Part shown: positions 56,226 to 64,000 of the stretch, piece after piece
Layout of the letters: each line of letters begins with the position of its first letter
Numbering within the stretch: the stretch's first letter is position 1
Assembly: GCA_963969365.1 (NCBI GenBank)
Contig: OZ017756.1
Span: forward strand, 2,604,001 to 2,668,000
Length of the DNA: 64,000 nucleotides
From: Asterochloris sp. CNOR1
Lineage: Eukaryota > Chlorophyta > Trebouxiophyceae > Trebouxiales > Trebouxiaceae
Direction of reading: 5' to 3'
Notes under the pieces: model-generated
The model's database searches: none
What the model was told of the DNA's origin: nothing
What the model saw: only the letters and a program-made list of their open reading frames with translations
Translations under genes and position numbers: made by a program

Positions 56226-59200
56226 TCAGCCAGCAGCTAGAAAATTGGATGGCAGGGTCTCCAGCGAAGGGAATGCGGGGATGGACTGCGAGATGCCTGG
56301 TGGGCTTTCCCTGGCCACCTCGACAGGGGCCTCAGGCGCAGTCGTGACCTCTGTGGTTGGGAGTGGTGAGGGGGGCGTCACGACCTCCGCTGCAGGTGCC
56401 ACAGCTGTGGGGCTGGGGGACGCAGCTGATGTCACAGGGCCCGCCTGGACACTAGCTGGGCCAGGGGCTGAACGACCATTGGAAGCTCTGAAGTAGGTCG
56501 TCCATGGTGCGCAAGTCTGGTTGCCAGGCAGCCCACGGCAGCCCTGGTTGTTGGCTTCCTGCATCAGCTTCAGTGTGCTTGTTGACCCAGAATGTGAGCG
56601 GCACGCAGATGGGAGCCACAAGCGGAGACACGTTGCGCTGCACAACTGAATCGGACCACACCTGGCAGGTCTCAAAGGAGGCCCCTGTTTTCAGGAAGCA
56701 CTCTTGCAGAGCAGGGTTGTACGCCAAGCTGGTGCAGCTTGGGCCGGCAATGCTGCAGGCCTGCTGGCAGCCTTGAAGCCTGACAGGCTCCAGGGACCCA
56801 GCCTGCAATTGCACTGGAAGTGATGCGCACAGGCCTCATCATAACAAGCCAACGCAGCTGAGTAACACTGCCCACTGCTGATCAGACTCACAGCAAGGCT
56901 CTGGGGTTCAATCTTGGCTGCACGATTAATGTCACATGGTATGCAGATCAGACCTGTCCAGCAGGAAAGCCACCGCCAGTTGGGTCGTACGCAAAGCCTG
57001 GTGCACCAGCTGGGTATGGCACGTCGCTGCCCTGGTTGCATGCCAGTGTGCCCAGGCCACTAGAGCTGTAATTGGCTGCCAGTTGCTGCAACGAGGTGGC
57101 TGTACAGGTCTTGCCATCGCCTGCATCAGGGGCAGACTGGCCGTCACTCTCAGCAACACACACAGGGCAACAAGGATTCAGCAGATTTCAAGCTGGTAGT
57201 ACGCAACAGCGATGTTGCGCATCATGTCAGCTGCATGATTGCTGGTGGTGACACACAGGCAGAAGGCAGTGGACTTGGCAGCCCTGACGCATCGGTCATC
57301 ACTTGCCCACCTGAAAAGCCAGGTAGGCAAGTGCAAGTAAAGCCGCCCTGTGTGTTGACACAGCTTGCATTGGTTGCACAGCCAGCCGTCTGCCGGACAC
57401 ACTCATTGATGTCAATGTTGCAGCTTGGGCCCTCAAACCTAAACGCAAAGTGTGCATCTGTCGAAGCATCTGCTGTCATTTCTGTGCTTGACGTCACAGC
57501 AGGATCTGTGCAGCTACACGCATCAACGCAGACCAGCTACCAGTATGGCAGGTCACAGAAAGCACGAATAGCGGAGCGTGAAGCTGAGATGAATTGATGC
57601 TGCTACTGATGGCTGGATGGGATACACTCAAGTAAGGTCAACCACTGATGCCTGCTTGTCAGCATGCCCTGGCGTTGCAGGGCTCACCCAGTGCCAGACT
57701 CGCCCTGAACCCATGTCTGGCTGCAGCTGTTGGTCGCGGTCACATTTGCAAGGCCAGTGGAGGTGCACCCAGACACTGGCTGCCCATTGAGCCTGCAGGG
57801 CATGCAGGACCAATCTGCATGCGTGCGTCCAGCGCTAGGCAAGCGAGGCGCACAGGCCAGCACAAAACGGCAGCCTTCATGGCTGAGGTACGTAATGTCC
57901 GAGTCACATGTTAGGCCTGTTTGCTGCCTGTATTGCGCCTCAGTGTACACACAGGCAGTGTGTGCACAGCATGGAGGAGAGGCAGGTCTGCACCTGCAGG
58001 GCTGCCTAGCATGTGCTCCAAGACATGCACAGGTCAGGCAAGCAGATATCCTTAGCACCAAGTGTGCAGCTTTGCTGTTGCTTGTGCGTCCCCTCAAAAC
58101 AGCGCTGACACCACACAAAGTTGCAGTTTCAAGCCATGTTTGCAGGTGTTGCCTGCCTTTTCAGGGTGGCAGCATGCTGCTGAGCCAGCTGGTAGGTGCT
58201 ATCGCCCGTTGTGAGGCTGTAAAGGCTGCTACCCTGTCCTGGGGCATACCACTGCCAGAAGGCAGAGCCCAGCAGAGTCCCATTCCCCTGAATGCTCTGC
58301 AGGACAGCCCAGCACAAATCAGCAAGGGTAGGCTGCCGACAGGGCTGAGGAGGGTCAGAACTCTGTTGTGCACTCCAGCTGGCTGCGCATTGCAAAGGCC
58401 AGTGTGCTGACACGGTGATCAATCAGCCTGTGAATCAAGCGTGGCCTCAAGAGACAAGAGATACCAAGTGAGCACATCAGCCAGAAACACATGAGGCAGT
58501 GACACCCCTGGTGGCCACCATGCCACCTGAGCCAGTCAATGAGTCTCGGCATCACAATACCGGCCCCACCTGCTCAATCATGGAGTAGACGGTGCTGTAT
58601 AGCTGGTCACGGGCAGCCAGAGTCAAGCCCATGCTGAGGTTGACTGTCTTGCCAAACTCCTCCAGCAGCAGCTGCAGAGCACCAGCCAGGCCGCTGGCAG
58701 AGCTGCAACACAGCTGCTTGATCGTGAGCATCTCGAGCCACAAACTAATTCATGCGTCCTTGAACAGCTTTTTTTCCTGCTGGCCAGTATATGTGGAATT
58801 GCGCATCCCACAGCCTTTTGCTTTGGTGGCCATAAGCCGAAATGAGGCTTGCAGCACAGTGTGACAGCAGGTGATGTAACAGAGGGGTATTAAGCACATT
58901 CTGTTGTGCTAGACGGAGCTCACTGGCTTGCCCAGGGCAGCTGCGTCAGTCATGTGAGCATTGAGCCAAGTCGTGGGGAAGGAGCTACTCTCATCCAGCC
59001 AGGCATCTGGCCACAGGTGAATGGAGGCGTAATCCAGGGACGTGCTTGAGTGGTCTGCGGGGAAGTCCTGGCCCTCGTTGAAAGCCCACCTGCATGGTCA
59101 GAAGAGGTATGTTGTCGTGCGGTGCAGCATGGGAAACACAGCTCACTGGCTACACCCTCCTTCCTCACCCCTGTTGGAATGCATGCTCAGCTGGTATTTA

Positions 59201-62200
59201 CTTGTTTTAAATGCTCTCATACATGGGTACTGATGCAGGTACCCTCAGTAAAGAGCATGATTTGCACATTGAGCGCCTCTGATAGCTTCAGCATGCAGAT
59301 GGCAACCTCAGGTCCTGCATCTGCTCAAACTCACGAGTTGGCGCCTTCTGGGTCGTTGTTCTTCCTGCTGGTGTCTGTGCCTGCATAGAAGCCCTCCTCA
59401 CCCACGGTCACCAGATGATTGGAGTCAATGGACTTGATGTAGGTTGCCATCATGTCTGCCCAGTTCTGCAAGCCAAACCAGCAGGTGGACTGCACGGCAT
59501 CTTGCGCAGCCGCGGGCACGGCTAGGCGGCTTCCCTACGGCGAGTCATTGCAGGAGGGTGCGCTGAAGGCCCCAGATATGCAGCATTGTTGCATGCCACA
59601 GCTGGCAAGCTCGGAACCCGACGTTGAGCCCAGCACAAAGGACAGAGCTGAGCGCACCTGGATGACATCTCCACACTGATAGCAGCGGGGCTCATTGATC
59701 AGATTCCAGCTCATGACGGTGGGGTCATCTGCATACCTGCACCAGCAAGCAGCAGGGGTCAGGACGCGTGGCTGTGCAAGGCACAGCTTCACTGCCAGCA
59801 GGCTCAGCTCCCGCATTCAAGTACCCTTGTGCTCTGAGTAGTTATGCACGGCAAGAAACTCACAGAGGCCAATGCCAACTTGTCCTTGGCTTGTTGCAGC
59901 ATCTTGGCATGAACATGTGCAGATGGCAGCCTGGGTGAGCCGCAGTCCAACAGAGATCCAGCACACATATTTTCAAGTCGCAGGCTAACCTGCGGCCGTT
60001 GATGCTGTTAGTGCGGGTCACGATGGCGTTGGCAAGCTGCTTGTACAGGCTCTGACACTGTGCATCCGTGAAAAACTCCTCATGTGTCTGCGTTTGCAGG
60101 TTGCTTGCATGAGTCTTGCAGCATGACTATGTGTCACTGTGCAAGGGCAGTGGTGCGGACAAGTTGAGAGGACAGGTCTAGTCAGTATGAGAGACAGCCA
60201 CAGCAAGTGTTCAACAGCAGCACTCACACTGGCTGAGCCACTCCACTGAACGATCTGATCCACAGAGCCCGTGGCATTCCAGTTGTCAATCAGCGAGAGG
60301 ATCATCTGCACAACAACAGGGGCAGTCTTGCGCAGGCAAAAGTGCAGAAGTTGTGTCCTTCACAGCAATATATGCAGCACTACAGCAGTGTTCTGTTATG
60401 TAGCACTGGTCAAAGAGATCCAGCTGCGGCAACATGTTGTCAGGACGAGCCCACATGCTGCATGCATAACGAGCACCTTGTGTCCACAACAGGCACAAAC
60501 CCTTTGTGTGCAGAGACAGCCCGCCTGCAGGACCTGCTCAGGCTCTGACGGCGATGACGCACATCAGCAGCACCATTGGGTGGTCATGGTCTCACCTTCA
60601 AGTTGCGTTGCCTGGCTTGATCAAGAACGTAGTCGAGGCCCCGGAAGATGGGCTCGCTGAAGTTCCCTGGGCTGGGCTGCAGGCTGTATTGCGGGTCAAC
60701 AGCTGTGGCCCAGGCTCTCAGCACTGTGAAGCCGTCTGCAACTGCCTCATCCATGAGCTGGCGCACCAGCTGCAGGTCAGCAAATGTGCGCAGTATCAGC
60801 AGAGAGAGGATCGCTGTGGGTGAACCGCACGTGGCAGCTGCATGCAGCAGATTGTAGCACCCGCAATGAGGGGCTGGCAGGTAGAGAGCAGATGGCGGCT
60901 GCATGGCAGCAGATGTGCAAGCTTGAACACGACACAAGCAGTGGTCAGGGCAGGAGTTGTTGGGGGAGGTGCTCTTCAGAACAGCAACTGTGCCAGGCCA
61001 CTTTGGCAGGCATTGACAGGGCAGGTGCCATTGATGGGCACATGCAGCCATAGAGCAGCAAGTGAGCACCAAGAATGGGCCTGGCATGCCCAAAGGAGGG
61101 AGACTTCAGCTGCTGCGCACCAGAAGCACACATCTGAAGGCCGTCCCTGCTTTTGAAAGTCAGGCAGGTTGCCCACTAACATGCGCTCACAGACCAGCAC
61201 AGAGATATGCGCCCAGCAACGACAGCTGAGGGGCGTATGTTCCAACTCTGCTTGACCTCAGCATCAGACAATACCGAAAAGTTGCCATACAGCGCTCTGC
61301 CTCTGTGTCAGCTGCCGAGCAGCGCATGCGTCCAATCAAGCAGAGCACACGCCGCGGGCAAGACATCCTGACAATACCCTCTCCAGCTGCGCGGCAGCTT
61401 GGGCAATTGCAAGTCCAGTAAGCAATGGGCAGAGCTGCAAGTGAAAAGCACAGCCCAGAGCATGAGATGTCTTTCAGCTGTGTGCCCGCCACTGATGGCC
61501 ACTGCGGCTAATGCCCCGCAGATGCACCATTGCTGACAACTCTGCAATGATAGCATGCCGCTGGGACCCTGAGCGAGCGAAGCGACACAAGGCCTAAGCT
61601 GCCCATGCTTGTGCCCGCTACTTGCACAGTTGACAGGTCTGACCTTATGGAGACAGGGGTGCTAGAGGTGAGCACTTTGCTGCTGAACACCCTGAGCAGG
61701 TGCATGTCACGCTCCACATCGTGGCGTTGTCCTCAGGTAAGCTGCTAGCCATGCCAAGGCGGCAGGGACACCAGACAAGGTTCCTTTCTGAATGCAGGTG
61801 CTTGCACAGGTGGCTTGTCTGAAGGGGGGGCAGCCATCCACTCAAGCCAAAGGCTGGCTGCACTGCTAAGCCTGCCAAAGAGGACCTCCCCAAGTGCAGA
61901 CAGCAGATTATTGACTTAGATTGATGTCCTGAAAGCTCACTGCAGGCCCAGTGGTCCCCGCTGGGAGCGGGGCTGCCATCAGGTAGGGTGCTCCTGCTCC
62001 AGACTCAATCAGCTCCCACCTGCAGCAGCAGGCATAAGTCCACCTCACTTGCTTGGCCAAAGCATTCACAAGGTGGGGCATGGGAGCCGACAGCTGCATG
62101 CCATGCCACAGAGAGCCCTCATGCAGGCAAACATGTCAGTACATGGCAAAGAGAGGCATGCTCTGTGATTGCATTCTAGCCTGAAGACAAATTGGCGCCG

Positions 62201-63074
62201 CTGTGCAACGTGCCACAGACGCTGACTTGTCAAGCAGCACTCAGCACCCCATGGCAGGAGCACTGCTGCCCTGTCAGACTGCCAGTGGTCAGGCCAGGCC
62301 TCAATGAGAGCTACAGCTTGTCTACCAGTACTGATGTGTCTGTTTGCAGAGGACATTCACTGTTCCCAGCTCACAGCGTTGAAGGTCTCACAGCCCAGTG
62401 CCTGGCAACTCTAAATGCCTTGGATGCTGGAATGGTGAAACATGACTGTACTCCTATGGCAGGCCGGCCAGGCACCACTGCTTGCCCTGTTAAGACTGCC
62501 TGAGCTCAGCAAGGCCTGCATGCACACAGCAGCAGGCTGCCAGAGCAGGACAATCTGCAGGGGAGACTCACTGGTTCCAGCCCACAGGGTAGAAGGTCTC
62601 GCAGCCCAGTGCAAAGCGCCCGCCCTGAATAGTGACGAAGTACTCACGGCCATCATTGGGCCCAGTCTGAGCGCGAGGCGTTTGTGCCCACACCTGCAGG
62701 AAACAGGCAGCTCCGTTGCACCCTGGCTGCCAGAGGCTGGACCTCCAAGCACTCAGGTCCTTGCACATGCCTGAGGCAATCAGACTGTAAGCCGTCAGGC
62801 GTGCAAAGCCTTTGCTGACGCAGCTGCACAAGGTGCCAATGCAGGCGCAAGTGGTCTGCTAGAAAGCCTGGCACCAACCATGGTGTGAAGTCACATCAAG
62901 TAGAGAAGTGCTTCAAGGCAAAGTAGATGGCCACAGCTTTAGGCATGCTGATGTGGCGCTCCCACCCTGCTGTCAGTGCTGCTGTGCACTGCCCTGTTAT
63001 AGTGCTGGCATGAGCTTGAGCCCTACCTGGCGGCCACATAGCCCCAGCAGCGCCACGCCAATGCCAAGCAGCAT
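56226..63074 (-). CDS. Secreted GH5 endo-beta-1,4-mannanase with Cys-rich, EGF and PAN-like tail
   Basis: Hydrolyses internal beta-1,4-mannosidic links in mannans, outside the cell or in the wall. Exons: 63074-63027, 62693-62572, 62019-61941, 60769-60596, 60305-60228, 60087-59990, 59736-59658, 59465-59335, 59089-58924, 58671-58570, 58296-58157, 57993-57688, 57513-57311, 57120-56954, 56802-56605, 56558-56226; 807 residues in consistent phase. The hydrophobic start [13 protein letters not shown] is a signal peptide or anchor; an earlier ATG is possible. The GH5 subfamily-7 fold (about 20-405) has NLINEP (acid/base Glu, about 213), IHLWPDAWL, nucleophile in LLLEEFGK (about 330) and FWQW: complete. 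Residues 406-507 are Cys-rich. Next comes a calcium-binding EGF module ([22 protein letters not shown]), then a Cys-containing stretch and a PAN/apple-like module ([18 protein letters not shown]). The end is Pro/Thr/Ala-rich. The final small intron (56559-56604) is uncertain. Confidence 0.9.
56559..56604 (-). other. Very short (46-base) intron in the mannanase gene
   Basis: The PAN-like frame ends at APIC, then GTGCCG..GATGCAG can be removed to continue in frame into EANNQGC and the Pro/Thr tail. Reading straight through gives an alternative 30-residue end with a stop. Other introns here are mostly above 60 bases, so this could be a frameshift or optional intron. Confidence 0.5.
57994..58156 (-). 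other. GC-AG intron of the mannanase gene
   Basis: The frame reaches CTGAAAAG, followed by GCAGGC; the partner acceptor is CTGCAG before 57993. Phase 2 is kept on both sides, and the only GT downstream lies beyond an in-frame TGA. Confidence 0.6.
62255..62640 (-). repeat. Fossil copy of mannanase exon 62693-62572 end plus donor
   Basis: On the + strand, ATTCACTGTTCCCAGCTCAC..GAAGGTCTCACAGCCCAGTGC (62354-62401) repeats ACTCACTGGTTCCAGCCCAC..GAAGGTCTCGCAGCCCAGTGC (62566-62611), about 210 bases apart. A flanking CACTGCTTGCCCTGTTAAGACTGCC / CACTGCTGCCCTGTCAGACTGCC block repeats too. Confidence 0.85.
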
Positions 63075-63600
63075 AGCTGCAGCAATGTTCTGCGGGCAGC
63101 AAAGTCCAGCTGTACCTGCAAGCTAGAGCACGCAGTGCTACTTTGAAGTGAGTCTTTAAATCAGGTCAAGGCTACGAGTCATGCAGTTTGAGTGAGCTCT
63201 TGGAAGGGTCAACAGCAGGCGCACCTGGCATGGTGAGGCAAGATCATCCAGTGTAGATGCCACATCTGAACAGGAACGGGCTCCTCCACCATGCTCAGCA
63301 GTGACAGAGCCCTACATGTCCATGAATAGCCTGCCAGCATGGCAGACTAGCTAGCAGGGTATTGTTGCTTGAAGCTATGTGGCTCCAATCCTGGAGCGAT
63401 ACCAGGCTCGGCCTACCCTGATCACTGCAACATTGTGCGGAGCATGGAATGTCAGGTGGGGCTAAGACACATGGCGCTCAACCTACAACAGCGCAAGTTG
63501 TTTGCGACCTGTAAACAGCATGGGGCCTGCCACTGTCATGAATCAGCTCCGTTACCTTCGATATGCTGCTGCTTTTAATCTGTATGCGGCATGACAGTCT
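63075..63600. promoter_or_regulatory. Divergent upstream region of mannanase and last gene
   Basis: The mannanase runs left and the next gene right from here, so this interval should contain both promoters. I see no clear TATA box, repeat or RNA gene in it. Confidence 0.45.
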
Positions 63601-64000
63601 ATGGACGATCTCAGTCAACAGCAGCAGCAGGAGATAGCCAGCGAGCTCAATAAGCGCAGGAAGCTTGCCCGCAAGGCTGCCGCTCCTTCTGCCAGACCAT
63701 TGTCACGTGGCTTGACACCTCGATCAGCAGGCAGCAAGCCTGTTGCTGATGCATCTAAAGAGCGTGTGTTTTGCGAGCAGCGCAAGGCTCTGGAGCAGTG
63801 CAGAGAGGTGGCTTAATCTGCAGCCACAGCGCGGTGCATTCCTTCAGTCTTGCAGTCTTGACGAAGCCGCCCCTGCAGGTGATGCAGCTGCTGCCCAAGA
63901 ACTCAGCCTATGCCAGGCAGCGGCTGAGCATCATCGACAAGGCGCTGGCTCTGCTGGACGGCGAAAGGTGCTGCCTTGTATGTGCATGTTGTCAGCATGG
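63601..64000 (+). CDS. Unrecognised protein, N-terminal part
   Basis: The ATG at 63601 opens an exon to 63807, with a clean AGAGAG|GTGGCT donor; exon 2 runs 63879-63967 (CTGCAG acceptor, AAAG|GTGCTG donor), and the gene leaves the window. The 98 visible residues begin MDDLSQQQQQEIASELNKRR, then a basic Ser/Ala/Arg stretch, then a likely helical SAYARQRLSIIDKALALLDG. That last block looks conserved in style but I do not recognise the family. The intervening intron is 71 bases. The polar Gln-rich start suggests a soluble protein. Confidence 0.65.

Noticed and set aside
1-64000. tRNA, rRNA or transposable-element genes
   Set aside because: I scanned for cloverleaf-type sequences, long terminal repeats, terminal inverted repeats and reverse-transcriptase or transposase motifs and saw none I could support.

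Overview
The window is nuclear DNA of an intron-rich, GC-rich green alga (Chlorophyta, most likely Trebouxiophyceae). The evidence is plant-type gene families (a plastid KEA antiporter with an N-terminal coiled coil, and KDM3/IBM1-type JmjC proteins), many short exons bounded by TGCAG acceptors and CAG|GTGAG-type donors, no operons or ribosome binding sites, and a short TTTAGGG-type telomere-like tract. The genus is an inference. Exon models were built by hand from splice signals, reading phase and family alignment from memory; every internal junction quoted is phase-consistent, except where an entry says it is unresolved.

Layout. (1) 143-10213 (+): 3' part of a plastid K+/H+ antiporter gene (KEA1/2 type). 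(2) about 12.4-22.3 kb (+): a nuclear bromodomain protein with a long disordered, basic middle and a coiled-coil tail; its first exon is unresolved. (3) 23159-34494 (-) and (4) 35397-51286 (+): two diverged, full-length KDM3-type JmjC histone demethylase paralogues, head to head, sharing a divergent upstream region of about 0.9 kb. (5) 51853-55085 (-): a complete ten-helix type triose-phosphate/nucleotide-sugar transporter (SLC35/TPT). (6) 56226-63074 (-): a complete secreted GH5 endo-beta-mannanase carrying an unusual C-terminal Cys-rich, calcium-binding EGF and PAN/apple-like tail. (7) 63601-end (+): the first two exons of an unrecognised protein.

The most striking signal is not a gene. Most larger introns contain degraded tandem copies of the neighbouring exon end together with its splice site. 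Copies of an exon's 3' end plus donor lie just downstream of the used donor; copies of acceptor plus exon 5' end lie just upstream of the used acceptor. The cleanest array has six donor copies with an exact 106-bp period over its last five. The outermost donor and last acceptor are always the ones that keep the protein intact. This suggests that introns here grow by repeated tandem duplication across splice junctions, leaving fossil pseudo-exons. I found more than twenty cases in six genes.

The genes do not form a pathway. Two adjacent themes are chromatin (bromodomain reader beside two H3K9-demethylase-like proteins) and the secretory/wall compartment (sugar-nucleotide type transporter beside a mannanase).
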